Below are positions 12,165-23,130 of a DNA stretch of 64,000 nt, in pieces (the stretch's first letter is position 1; each line of letters opens with the position of its first letter). This stretch comes from Antedon mediterranea (lineage: Eukaryota; Echinodermata; Crinoidea; Comatulida; Antedonidae). The notes under the pieces were generated by a model that saw only the letters and a list, made by a program, of their open reading frames with translations, ran no database searches and was not told the origin of the DNA. The stretch is from NCBI RefSeq assembly GCF_964355755.1, contig NC_092679.1:11646932-11710931 (forward strand), in the 5' to 3' direction. The translations under genes were made by a program, and so were the position numbers.

Positions 12165-12975
12165 GATGAACGTGACTAAAAAATTCTCAATATTACGTTA
12201 TATATAGGTAGTAATAATATTATAGTAGGCTATATGGCGTTTCATACCTATAATACTGTACCTATTTTCCGGACAAAAATCGAAACGCTTACTGGTGGAC
12301 AACATAAAAAAAGACAAATTACCAACAGACTGGGAAAAGTCTATAACAGTTTGTGTAATTAACCAATTTTCTATCTAAATTATGTTACAACACCTTTTTG
12401 AGAAAATGACACTTTTGTATTTAATTTCCTATGTTTTTATGTGTAGAATAAAATGTTTATCTGTATATAATTACTATAATATGATATGACTAGATGATCT
12501 TCAAAAATAGTTTTTTTTGTGTGAATAGATCTGTATAGGTAGATGATTTTCCATGAAAAAACGTAAAAATCCTATATTTTGACCTTGTTTGACCCTATAA
12601 ACTGACCTTAAACCCCAAAACTGAGGATTGCATCCACCCCTATCATTTTTGTCAACCCACAAAGGATCCATCCAACATGGTTGCCTGCTATTAACCAAAA
12701 AATCCTCCAAACATTTTTTCTAGAGGACTTTTGAGTATGCTCTATTTTTTTCCTCATAATTAAATTTCTGGTACAAAATCCGAATTGTTTATTCATTCAA
12801 TACTTTTTTATTTTGGATTTAGGAGTTCCAAATCTGGCCACGTTGGTACTTATTGACCTTCTATCGTTGATATATAAAGTTTTCGGTACACTACGTATAT
12901 TGTTCTAAAAAAAACTGTTGAGTTTGTCGACGTTTCGATCAATATGTTGTGTTTGTCCTTGTTCTTGTATAACTT

Positions 12976-13480
12976 TTCGGATTGACCGCTCAAACCTTCA
13001 GGTTAAGGAAGGGAAAACTATCTCTTCTGGAGAAGACTTATATTTGTATGTGTCCATCATATCAATTTTTCAGTACCTTTTCTAAGCGGTTTATATCTTT
13101 ACTTTTTGGATACCAAACAACCGATGCATGTTCTAAAATTTGTCTTATGATTGACTTGAAAAGAGTAATCAATTTTGCTTCAGAAATCCACTAAAACATC
13201 TTTTAATGATGCCTATCCTCTGATAAGCCTTCATGCAAACTTCTTTATGACGAGTAATTTCAAATCTTTCGATATTAAAACCAAGATCTTTCTGGTTAAC
13301 AACTTTTTTACATATTGAAGAGAAGCGTGGAACCTTAAAATTAGGAACCATTGCTTTGACCAGGATGACAACATACCTAAGTCCTACTGTAGCAGGTCAC
13401 AATCATCATATATAGCTTATAATTTCTTTTAATATTTTAATATCGTCCGCAAACATTTTGGCAGTTGCTTCCCGCCATTC
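12976..13480 (-). pseudogene. LINE reverse transcriptase fragment
   Basis: Read on the minus strand this encodes KMFADDIKILKE (the FADD catalytic motif of non-LTR RT), then broken frames with IGIIKRCFSGF, IIRQILEHASVVWYP and KDINRLEKVLK, the usual C-terminal RT block (R-ILEYAS-VW-P...L-KVQ). It has frame breaks and internal loss and is nested in transposon B. Confidence 0.75.
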
Positions 13481-13934
13481 TTTATTCTTATTCTCATTCT
13501 TTATTTCCTCTCTCTCTTTTTAAAAATGCCGTCACCATTTCATACCATTTATTGTGCAATGTATTAATAACGAATTGCAACACCTTAATAGATAGCATAT
13601 ACCCTAGGCCTATATTTCTTTGATTTTATGTTTGATATACAAACAAACGGTAAAAAGCGTCAATGAATGATATATATTGTATGTTTGTTATGACAGTGAT
13701 AAACCCAAAACAACAACTGCGATAACGTAAACTAGGTAATTTAAAAAAAGAAGATTAAAAAATGAAAACTCCACCTCCACTAAATGAACACACCAATTGA
13801 AGAATAAACACTCATTGTCGATAATCATTTGTACTTTTATTTTCTGTAGAGATCTTATATACTACCATTTGTTTTAATCTAATCAATACATCATACATAA
13901 CGGAAACAAAAAATATCGATTCTTTCATGTCACG

Positions 13935-14300
13935 ATTATTATGTATCCTTGGTTCTCTATTGTTCATCCTGTATATCAATGATATGCCGATGACACATCT
14001 ATGTTATTTTCAATAAAACATTTTAACTATCTGTATGAAGAACCTAAATTAATAAAATAGTAAATTAAATACGTTATTTTTCCGGCAATAAACTTTCTAA
14101 TAATTTCAATAAATCAAATGCTTTATGGATGAAACAATCTTATAAAATCTCCAAATCTTTAATGACATTGAGATTCAATTGGTAGACCTCGTTAAGTTTC
14201 TTGGTGTATTGACTCTTATTTAAGCTGGAAACATCAAATGCAAACAGGAAAAACAAAATAATCTTGACAGAGACTTCAATATCAACCTTTTAATTTGCAC
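13935..14300 (+). pseudogene. LINE reverse transcriptase fragment
   Basis: Plus-strand frames give GSLLFILYINDMP (RT motif B region), a small deletion, then ADDTSMLFSIK, and VDLVKFLGV followed by a YLSWKH-like stretch. Multiple frame breaks mark it as an old LINE remnant. It lies opposite in direction to the neighbouring remnant, so the two are separate insertions. Confidence 0.7.
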
Positions 14301-14638
14301 AGATAATTAAACAATTAATTACTACCAATAATTGAAATGTTTACTCTCTCTAGCAACTGAACCCATCAGAATAACAAATAAATAAGATACACATGAACAT
14401 TATTGCCAGGAAAGTGGATTAACTTTTTTGTAAGATTATTTTCTTAATTGCTATTGGTATCTACGAACAGCAGCATTTCTAAACTGGTGTCGGTGTCTTC
14501 TAGGCTTGCCAAACGCATTCGACACATTTCTACATAAACTATAAAATATGATATAATTATATAAAATATGCCTTTTCAACTTATTAAAGCTCTTTTTCTG
14601 ACCTCTAAAATGTACCATGATGTACGTTTTATTTATTA

Positions 14639-15176
14639 AAGATGTATTGTCCCTTGAAACACAAAAAATGAAGGTCAAAATATTCTAAATTTAAATTGGC
14701 CATATCAAAGTAATATTAAAGTTATTCACTTTAAGTTGAAAATTCGAGCCAAAAGCAAAAAGTTTACGTAATTAACAGGTAAATTAATTTGATTACATTT
14801 CGTCTGGAAAATCGTCGTGAGCGAAAGTAAACAAAGATTTCAAACAACGAGTATGCATTATGCATGATGCTAATTAGGATTCGTCACGGGTGAAGGTGTT
14901 CTCACACAGATCGCGAAAAAGTTTTATGATTATGCATACAGAGTAGCCAAACAAGCGCGTTGCATTATGGGATATGTTTTGATCGAAAACTTTGACTCGA
15001 AGTCAAAGTTATTTTTTGAAAAAAAAACGTCTATATTTCAGTTAAATTAATTTTTTTTTCGACTCATTTTCAGTGAAAGTTAATAACTATTCTATGATAC
15101 TTCAAAATCACCCACTTTTTTTCGAAATCTTTTTGTTTAACTTTTTTTTAAATTAGTCAAAGGGACAATACACCTT
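14639..15176. mobile_element. MITE, 538 bp, TA-flanked
   Basis: Starts AAGATGTATTGTCCCTT and ends with the reverse complement of AAGGTGTATTGTCCCTTTG, each end next to TA. Non-coding; Tc1/mariner-type target use is inferred from the TA. A second, worse copy lies at 5967. Confidence 0.8.
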
Positions 15177-15390
15177 TATCATTTTCATTGTATTATATTA
15201 TATTAAAATGTAATTTAAACCAAGGCAGCTATGCATAAAGAAACATACAATGTACAGTTACCTAATGTAGCCTCCTTTGCAAATGTTGTATCTATATTAC
15301 CATAAGTATTGTAATTTTTTTTTTTTGGTAGAAAATAAAATTTAACATTGAACTTGCGAACTCTGTATAATACAAGAATATTTCTTGTTG

Positions 15391-17090
15391 CTAAAAAAAT
15401 CCAATTTCTCTTCTAACACAATCCCTTAGGTTGATGTAAAAGAGCATAGAACCTTCTGGAGTAGTTGGGATCTCCCATTCGTTGAATATGATTGTATTCA
15501 AACAGTATTCAAATAGATCACGATCACATGGGTATTGGTCTTTGAATTTACTGGATTCTTTACAAAGGTCTATTCTCCTCTGATCTACCTGCTTGATGTG
15601 ATCCCTGCTGTGATAAACCTGTGGCAGCTGAAACATCACTAGAGGGCGTCTATTGGTAACATGGTCTTGCTTAGACCTTCTTATCAAATGAGTGTCCCAT
15701 AACTCCGCTGTTCTATCAAGATCATCCTGCATAAATGTAGACAATGATAATCATAAATACATAATTCATACTAATCTAAATCCAACGTATTACAAGCTTG
15801 AAAACGAATAAGCGAGTTTCGAGTGATTGTTTCTCAGAAATGGCATCCATGTATTTATAGCTAACATTATTTAAAAAATGCAATATCTTTTGAACCAGGA
15901 GCTGTACAGTAGGTATGGCATATGAAGATGTGTTGAAATTTGTGTTGTGATCATGAAATACTATGTACATTAGCTAGATTGACATTGAGGTAAAAAAAAT
16001 CTAATGTAGCCTATTTAATTAAACTACTGCATCTGTTAAAATTTGAAAGCGTTCCTTTATTAGGAAAAAAAACCCATAAATTAACAGACAACCAAAATTG
16101 ATATGCCTTCCATTTTAATGCTTATAATTGATATTCTACATTTACATGAAGATGCCAGATGATCAACAGGCATTATGAGTGGAATATGCCTTCCTTACAT
16201 TGGATACTGGTTGGTTAACGCACAAATTCATGACAGAAGTTACTAACCTGAATAAGCCTCATGAACACAAATCTAACAAGTTCTTTGTCCAATAAGTCAC
16301 CAGAGAAGTGGCCTTCATGAATAAGATATTTAAAAATCAAAATCCAAAACTCTGTGCACTGCTTCCTTAATTGTCCCCACCAAGATTCTATCCTTTGGTT
16401 TGCCGTACTTTGGCCACTCAAGTAACTCTTTTTGCCAGCAAACGTGTCATCATGATTTCTGAGAAACATCTGAAATGCCGCAATATGCCCATTTTCTGTT
16501 CCTTTGTCTGTTCTGACAAGAGTAGGACATCCTCCTATCCTTTCGACTGCTTTCAAGAAGAAACCTCCAATATAAGCTGGATCATTTGTTGTGCTGTTCG
16601 CCTCAAGCCAAATTAGTTTTCTTGAAAACCCATCAATGCATCCATTAATACCAATGCCATACGGTTTGAGTTTGTCCATTGAATCGACATGCCATACAAA
16701 ATTCGGCCCTCTGGCTGAATATCGTCGACGTACTAATCTTCGCCTTTTCCGAAGCTTCACCCCTTCTGGATCTAGTTCAAGTAGAATCTTTCTAACGTTT
16801 TCTCTACTAACAACCATACCTGCCTTTACCAACCTCAGATGCATCCAGCGATAACCATGTAACTCACCACCTCTTTGCAATAGATTTAGTATAAATCTTC
16901 TAACTTGATCAATGTCAGTTTGTTGTCTGTGACGGTACAGTTCTAGGCGCTGTAGTTCCCTTTGCAGCTGACAAATGCTTATGTTAACGTCATAACAGCA
17001 ACTCAATGTGGCTGCTATTTCAACATGTGTATACCCAGACTTGAAATAATACTTGATAAGTTCATCCGTTTCATTCAATGCCACTTCCAT
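15391..17090 (-). CDS. IS3-type DDE transposase of transposon B
   Basis: Exon 1 is 17090-16248 (donor CAG|GTTAGT) and exon 2 is 15726-15391 (acceptor TTTATGCAG|GAT), phase 0, giving about 392 residues. An N-terminal helix-turn-helix-like region (KSGYTHVEIAATLSC, ~18-32) precedes the conserved HGYRWMHLRLVKAGM (~78-92) and an rve integrase core. The DDE residues are visible: HVD136 in NFVWHVDSMDKLKPYGI, RTD195 in LVRTDKGTENG and E235 in NQRIESWWGQLRKQ. The enzyme would cut and join the element ends in the nucleus. I start at the ATG at 17088-17090, the first Met before the conserved block; an upstream in-frame Met at 17160 would add a hydrophobic stretch and is less likely. No stop breaks the core, so it could be active. 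Confidence 0.85.
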
Positions 17091-17963
17091 GAAGATTAAA
17101 TTATAAGAAAAAAAAAGTACAATTAACACCAAATTTACAAAGATATACTGAATATCTTTCACAAAAGACAGCTCACTGTTCCAACCTGTAGGCCTATGTC
17201 AGAACAACAACACATACAGTATAATGTTACAATGTCATAAAATTGTGAAATGCCACACTCACAATGATTTTCAACTAATGCCTATATTAATAATTCCAAA
17301 TAAACGTATGATCTCCATTGAAGAAGTCTAATTATGTTTGTCTCCGTTTATAATGGTTATACATTAAACCATGGAGGGCCTCCATCACGATTAGGCCTAG
17401 CCTTATAATAGGTATTAGCAACATTATTACTAAATAAGTACTATTTAAGCATGGACCTAATTTATAGGTCTATGATTTAAGTAAGCAATATGCACAGTTC
17501 TAGTGTTAATTATAGGTGGCGCTATTTCGTGTAACAGTATGCCTTGAGTTGAGAAACTATTTTCCAAATTTAAAAAAATTGCATAATAATACTATAACCG
17601 GTCCTAGTTCTGAGAGCGGGATCGATTAAATTCCTGATTGTGATAATTATACTTATAGGCATCTTTCAGCTATGTCCAGCGCTAACAGGAAGCATACATT
17701 TTGATAACATAACAATTAACATGAAGCGCATCACACACGCACGCAACCCCTTCGGCCCACCATTTATTATAGAATACTGTAGGCCTACAGGCCTAGCTAG
17801 TAACTATTATTAATAATTATTATTAGGCTCAGCCTACCAGCCCATTAATTTAATTCATTATCTGTCGTCACTTGCACTTATAGTGTAAAATTTTACAAGG
17901 CCAATTTTCAATCAAATAATTATATTGTCCAAGGTATAAACATGTTTCTTATAATAATACTAT

Positions 17964-18887
17964 TATATAAATGATATTATACCACCTGGAGTTGCCTCAA
18001 ATTTAACGTATACGATCAATTCAAATAAAAATGAAACAATTAACTATCAACATAACTGTTCGCTAAATGAACATAATAATTTAACTGAAAATTGTAAAGT
18101 ATTTTTAAATAATGGTCTAAGTATCCTAGGATTGAATATAGTTTCTCTACCAAGCAAATTTGATGAATTTAAGTATCTAATCAACAACAATTCTATTGTT
18201 GATATCATAGCACTCAATGAAACACGTTTAGATAATGTAATTAAAGATGAATCAATACACATTGATGGCTATGATATTTATAGAAATGACAGAAATAAGG
18301 AAGGGGGAGGGGTTGCAGTTTATGTAAATAGAGGAGGATGTTTTACTTGTAAACTAAGAAATGATTTCATGAAAATGGAGCTTGAGATAGTAGTAATCGA
18401 ACTTTGTAAACCAAAAACTAAACCAATCATTTTAATAGCATGGTACCGCCCACCAAACTCAAAAATTCAACTTTTAGATATTTTTGAACAAATTTTAGAA
18501 GAAAACGAATGTCTAAACAAAGAAATAATAATAATAGGAGATGTCAATTGTGACACACTTTCACAAAACCCTACTTGCTATACACAAAAATTAATGGATA
18601 TAACTAATAACCATTTTCTAACACAAATTATAACTGAACCGACAAGGATAACAAACCAAAGTAAAACTCTGATTGATCATTTTTATACATCCTTTCCAAA
18701 CAGAATTTCTTCCTCGGGTGTACTTAACACAGGAATTAGTGATCATTCAGCTATTTACGCTGTCATTGGTAAAGAAGAAAAACCAAAACATAACCATAAA
18801 TATAAAACAAAAAGGAACTATAATAACCTTGATGAGGAAAAACTACAAATTGATATGTTAAATGTAAATTGGCATGAAATAACTTAA
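17964..18887 (+). pseudogene. LINE endonuclease (APE type) domain
   Basis: The open frame enters from the LINE's left end at about 17964 with no ATG, so an N-terminal part is probably missing. Motifs: LGLNIVSLPSKFDEF, IIALNETRLDN (catalytic E), GGGVAVYVNRGG, ILIAWYRPPNS, IIIGDVNCDT and GISDHSAIYAV (the SDH motif). These are APE endonuclease motifs that nick target DNA to prime reverse transcription. A TAA at 18885-18887 separates it from the RT in the same frame, so the original product was probably one polyprotein. Confidence 0.8.
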
Positions 18888-21068
18888 TATACAAATGTGA
18901 ATGACGCTCTGCAGTTTTTTGAAGACAAGTTTTTACAAATTGTTAATAAACATGTACCTTTAAAGAAAAAACGGGTTCGAAATAAAGATAGTCCATGGCT
19001 CACAAAAAATGTAATATTACAAATGCGAAAACGTGACTCAATGAAAAAAAGAGCGAGTAAAGAAAATTGTCCTCAATTATGGAACGAATACCGTGAATTA
19101 AAAAACAAAGTAAATTACGATATCAGGAGATCAAAAAAAGATTATTTCTCTGAACAATTAAATACAAAAGATTCCAAAATAATCTGGAAAAACATAAGAT
19201 ATATTGTACCATCTAAGAATAAAAAAAGTGTTATAAGTAGTATAAATACAATAAATGGCCTTGAAACAGATTCTTACAAGATAGCTAATACTTTAAATGA
19301 GTTTTTTGCAAACATAGGACCTAACCTAGCTAAACAAATTCCTCAATTTGAAAATAACCATGTAAATTATGAATACCCAAATCAAGGTGAAGACAAAATA
19401 AATTTCACACTTGTTGACGAGGAATATGTATATAAACAAATTTTATCATTATCTGACAAAAAGGCTACAGGAACTGATGAAATTCCTGCTAAACTAATAA
19501 AATTAGCAATCAACTCAATTGCACAACCCATTACATTTTTAATTAATTTATCTCTAAGAACCAGCGACTTCCCAAGTAAATGGAAAAATGCACGAATATG
19601 CCCAATTTTTAAAAATGGCGACCGAAGTGAACCATCTAACTACAGGCCAATTTCTGTACTACCAATTTTATCGAAAATTATTGAACGCGCTGTCTTTGAC
19701 CAACTCTATCCACAAATCAACCCTAAATTATACAATCAACAGTTTTGTGAACCACTTTGTGATATACTCAACTGTTCTTTTTCTGAAGGCATTGTCCCTT
19801 CTCAGTGGAAAAAGGCAGTTGTAGTCCCTGTGCCCAAGGTTCAGCCTCCTACTATTGACAAACTCAGACCTATCTCCATTACTTCTGTGTTTGCCAAAGT
19901 AGCTGAGGAGTTTATCACTGACTGGATCTTACAAGATATAAGTTCAAAAATCGATGTTAACCAGTTTGGAAATGTTAAGGGTTTGTCTACTGCTCATTAC
20001 CTGACCCACTTGGTGCATTATCTCTGTCAAGGTGCTGAGAATAAGCACAATGTTGGTACCATGGTTCTTACTGATTTCTCCAAGGCCTTTGATCTTATCG
20101 ACCATACCATCCTTGTTAATAAGATCATTGATATTGGTGTCAGGGGGGCTTTGGTACCATGGTTGTGTGATTTTCTTTTTATGCGTATGCAGTGTGTTAA
20201 ATATAATGGTACCTTATCTAATTACTCTTACTTAAAAGCTGGTGTCCCACAGGGAACCAAGTTAGGCCCTTTATGTTTCCAGATCATGATCAATGATGCT
20301 GGTACAAATGCTAAAACTAAGTATCTGAAATATGTAGATGATCTTACATTTTGTGAAAATCGTAAGCTCTCATTGCCTGGTTTTTTACAAGATGATCTTA
20401 ATTCTTTTTTCCGCTGGTGTAACGACAACTGTTTAGTGCTTAACCCCAAAAAATGTCAAGCCCTTAAGGTGTGTTTCAGTTCTACCCAACCTTCACACGT
20501 TGACATACACTTGGGAACTGATAAGCTCCAATATGTTAATAAAGCCAAGATCCTGGGAGTTTTTTTTCAAGACAACCTTAAATGGGACTGTCATATTGAT
20601 TTCATCATCACTAAAGCTTCCAGGAAACTTTTCTTTTTACGATCACTAAAACGATTTGGTTTTAACATTGAAGAGCTTAAATTGACCTTTTGTGGTTACA
20701 TTAGACCAGTGGTTGAGTATGCTGATGTTGTTTGGCATTCTGGCCTGTCTAGTAGATTAAGCGATTGTATTGAAAATGTTCAAAAGCGGGCTTGCCGTAT
20801 AATGTTAGGCAATGATTACTTTTCTTACTCTGGTGCCCTTGAATTTCTTAAATTAGAGACTTTGGCTCAAAGAAGGGTGGAGCATTGTCGCAAGTTCGCT
20901 GAGTATCTCCCCAAAATTAAACAAACAGCTGATTTAATCCCACCGACCAGACATTGCTGTCATGGTAGGAATTTAAGAAATAAAAACAAAATTACCCAAC
21001 TAGCGTCTAAAACATCCAGATTTACCAATAGCCCTATACCCTACTTCATCAAATTACTGAATTCTTAA
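18888..21068 (+). CDS. LINE reverse transcriptase, fusion of two families
   Basis: About 720 codons without a stop. The first ~285 follow one family: HVPLKKKRVRNKDSPWLT, KKATGTDEIPAKLIK, EPSNYRPISVLPILSKIIE. Near 19747 the frame passes without a stop into another family that starts before the same region again: EPLCDILNCSFSEGIVP, KLRPISITSVFAKVAEE, then GLSTAHYLTHL, VLTDFSKAFDLIDH (motif A), AGVPQGTKLGPLCF (motif B), KYVDDLTF (motif C) and a C-terminal block with YIRPVVEYADVVWH. The finger region is thus present twice and the palm once. Codon choice shifts at the join, from very AT-rich to more mixed. Catalytic residues look intact but the duplicated N-part makes function doubtful. Confidence 0.82.
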   Translation, partial: YTNVNDALQFFEDKFLQIVNKHVPLKKKRVRNKDSPWLTKNVILQMRKRDSMKKRASKENCPQLWNEYRELKNKVNYDIRRSKKDYFSEQLNTKDSKIIWKNIRYIVPSKNKKSVISSINTINGLETDSYKIANTLNEFFANIGPNLAKQIPQFENNHVNYEYPNQGEDKINFTLVDEEYVYKQILSLSDKKATGTDEIPAKLIKLAINSIAQPITFLINLSLRTSDFPSKWKNARICPIFKNGDRSEPSNYRPISVLPILSKIIERAVFDQLYPQINPKLYNQQFCEPLCDILNCSFSEGIVPSQWKKAVVVPVPKVQPPTIDKLRPISITSVFAKVAEEFITDWILQDISSKIDVNQFGNVKGLSTAHYLTHLVHYLCQGAENKHNVGTMVLTDFSKAFDLIDHTILVNKIIDIGVRGALVPWLCDFLFMRMQCVKYNGTLSNYSYLKAGVPQGTKLGPLCFQIMINDAGTNAKTKYLKYVDDLTFCENRKLSLPGFLQDDLNSFFRWCNDNCLVLNPKKCQALKVCFSSTQPSHVDIHLGTDKLQYVNKAKILGVFFQDNLKWDCHIDFIITKASRKLFFLRSLKRFGFNIEELKLTFCGYIRPVVEYADVVWHSGLSSRLSDCIENVQKRACRIMLGNDYFSYSGALEFLKLETLAQRRVEHCRKFAEYLPKIKQTADLIPPTRHCCHGRNLRNKNKITQLASKTSRFTNSPIPYFIKLLNS

Positions 21069-21355
21069 TTTTCTCCCCTGCTAGTTTGCGACTGCTCTCC
21101 CCTTCTTTGTTGTTTTTTTTTTTTTTTTCATTTTTTTTATATATATTTATATTTTTGATATGACATGTATTTTACACGCAATTTGGCTTTTAGCCACGAG
21201 TTGTAATTTTGGTCAATTTTTTGATATTTGAAATAAAAGTGAATAAATAAATACTTGGCCTATACTTACTTTTGATTTCTGTGTTTCTTCTTACACGTGA
21301 CGCTGTGGAGGCGTACTACGCATGCGCATGTACGTGTGAACGGATTGTATAATTA

Positions 21356-21475
21356 GGGCGTTATAACGCCCTAATACGGCGTTATAACGCCCTAATACGG
21401 CGTTATAACGCCCTAATACGGCGTTATAACGCCCTAATACGGCGTTATAACGCCCTATTAGGGCGTTATAACGCC
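21356..21475. repeat. Subterminal tandem palindromes, right arm of B
   Basis: About six copies of GGCGTTATAACGCC with CTAATAC linkers, mirror image of the left array and shorter. The length difference suggests expansion or loss of units after insertion. Confidence 0.9.
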
Positions 21476-21621
21476 GTATTATTATAAAAAAAAATTTTCT
21501 TTGGCGGAAATCAGCCACCGTACTCTTCAGTTCGAAACGGTGCATTTTTGTTGTGAATACTATTAGTATTTTGCAAAGCACGCTCGTTGAGCTTGTGCAC
21601 TCCTTGTGTTCATAATCAGTG

Positions 21622-22558
21622 TACCATGTCCCGCATGCGATTTTTTTTTCGTACATAAGTTGGGGACCCCCTCATGAAACTTCACAAAATAGACATGAAT
21701 AATTCATCAGTTAAATTTTCTTGTTCCGTGTGCACCCAAGCGTATAGCAACAAGAAGTGATTACACAAGTGTGGTACGATTCTAGGCCTATCTCCGCTGT
21801 TGTTGCGGCGTGCAATTTCATAGAAGAATAGCGGCGTTTTGTGTGGATTGTCGAAATAATCAGCCTTTAGTTTATGGTGTTTTTAATATAATTTATTACT
21901 AAAGAAGTACGTGTTAAAATTATAGTTTCTATATTAATACTATTAGGCCTAATTATTAGTCTCTAAATCTAAACCCATGTCTATTCTAGTAGTAGCTGTG
22001 TGGGTGTGTGTGACGTGTGTGTGTGTTAGGTATGACACAATCCGAGTACAGTACTATAAGTCAGCAAAATTAAACAATAAACATTACACAAAAATACATT
22101 TTTTATTCTCGTGGGTCTAATCTTCCCATCTCATGTCATGTGTTCATATACGCGCATTTTTAAAGTTCCTTTGAGTACATGCATATTGTTTGATAATAAA
22201 ATAGCAGAATTAAAAAAATACAGTACACAAATTATACACATTCTTTATTCTTGTGGGTCTAAGCTTTCTTTGGGCTATGTCCAATGACGCCTAGCTGTCG
22301 ATTAGCCTCGACTCGACACATTTTGTGTGAAGAAGAGTGCCCGAAGGCAATCACGTGAATTGACTTAGAATCCTAGGCCTACTGTAGAAAGTATCGTATC
22401 GCAGTTGTGTAATCACTTCTTGTTGCTATACGCTTGGGTGCACACGGAACAACAAATTTAACTGATGAATTATTCATGTTTATTTTGTGACGTTTCATGA
22501 GGGGTCATGAGGTTTCATGTACGAAAAAAAAAATCGCGTCCCGCATACCTGGCTCAGT
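21622..22558. mobile_element. Non-autonomous inverted-repeat element, ~0.93 kb
   Basis: Arms of about 165 bp (21622-21790 and 22375-22558) are reverse complements, sharing GCGATTTTTTTTTCGTACAT, ACATGAATAATTCATCAG and GCACCCAAGCGTATAGCAAC. Between them lie a GT-rich microsatellite (~22000-22027) and a duplicated word TTTATTCTYGTGGGTCTAA. No coding content. Confidence 0.75.
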
Positions 22559-22889
22559 CTATATATTGTGCCAGTTGTGCGGTACATTTTATTTCGAAAC
22601 CTTAGCTGCACTGACGAGATCTAATAAGATCGAAACAGTAAACATTATCAGTTCCACGTTCCTTCAGCAGACACCAGGCGCCGCAGAGAATATGTACATA
22701 ATACAGTACTGTAACTGGTATTTGTTCCGTATATAAAAATGTGTGTATGGATTTCGACAGAAATATATGGCAACAAATATTTCAATTAAAAACAGTAAAT
22801 AAAACATACATCAATCCCACATAAAAATACTATGTTATATTTAGGTTAAAAATTATATTCCCATTTATAAACTGTAAGTCGCTATTATG

Positions 22890-23130
22890 ATCTAACAATC
22901 TTTGAATTAAACATATGGGATTTGGTACAAATCGGTTTCTTGACGTTTTCAAATTAAAGTAAAATAAAGAAATCTACACGCCTGTGAAAACAGTACTTAA
23001 ATTACATTTAATTCATTATAAAACAAAATTTATATATTTTCCAACTGAAATTAATGGGCTATCCTTGCATCTCTCTGTCTGTTTGTCCATTGTCCGTTTC
23101 TCGTATTTATTTGAACTGTTTAAAGTACGA
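22890..23130 (+). pseudogene. Duplicate fragment of METTL27-like 3' end
   Basis: A frame ending GFGTNRFLDVFKLK-stop corresponds to the end of the METTL27-like gene (KYFTNDVAEVFVFKVK-stop at 32502), and the bases after the stop (AATAAAGAAATCTACA, AATTTATATAT, ATGGGCTATC, ATCTCTCTGTCTG, ACTGTTTAAAGTA) match that gene's 3' UTR. Only the last exon end and 3' UTR are seen. It is probably a remnant of a segmental duplication; a second shared patch lies at 22650-22710 and 35060-35095. Confidence 0.55.

Larger units (their letters stand above)
9001..12975. other. Non-coding interior of transposon B
   Basis: AT-rich, with no convincing coding frame on either strand. It holds a ~450-bp-spaced direct duplication (9066-9640), a hairpin (11972-12011) and a dispersed repeat at 12097-12164. 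A 95-codon frame at 10372-10659 has no recognisable motif. Confidence 0.45.
17962..21253 (+). mobile_element. Chimeric non-LTR retrotransposon (LINE) inside the right TIR of B
   Basis: The inverted-repeat match between the arms of B breaks at about 17961 and resumes at 21254 (CTTGGCCTATAC), which bounds the insertion. It has an endonuclease-RT open frame, ends in an AT-rich 3' tail (GAATAAATAAATA) and appears 5'-truncated. The frame is interrupted by one TAA at 18885-18887. Its two halves come from two LINE families joined near 19747 (see the RT entry). Confidence 0.85.
5171..21522. mobile_element. Large IS3EU-like DNA transposon B (16.35 kb)
   Basis: The ends are TACGGTGGCTGATTTCC at the left and its reverse complement at the right, each flanked by the same 6-bp direct repeat CTCTTC (5165-5170 and 21523-21528). 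The TIRs are several hundred bp long: left about 5171-5760; right 21522 back to 21254, then continuing at about 17961-17860 after a LINE insertion. Inside are an IS3-type DDE transposase (minus, 15391-17090) and a HECT-domain gene (plus, 6452-8995). From memory, IS3EU transposons have IS3-related transposases, 6-bp duplications and TAY termini, all of which fit. Nested in it are two MITEs, two LINE RT scraps and a chimeric LINE. Intact ends and an exact duplication suggest a fairly young insertion. Confidence 0.85.

Noticed and set aside
18897-21068. Interpretation of the LINE as a simple nested pair
   Set aside because: No 3' remainder of the first LINE follows the second; the transposon arm resumes directly, so a chimera fits better.
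21291-21656. 121-codon minus-strand frame with repeated GRYNAVL units
   Set aside because: It is the translation of the GGCGTTATAACGCC array of transposon B and has no other coding sign.
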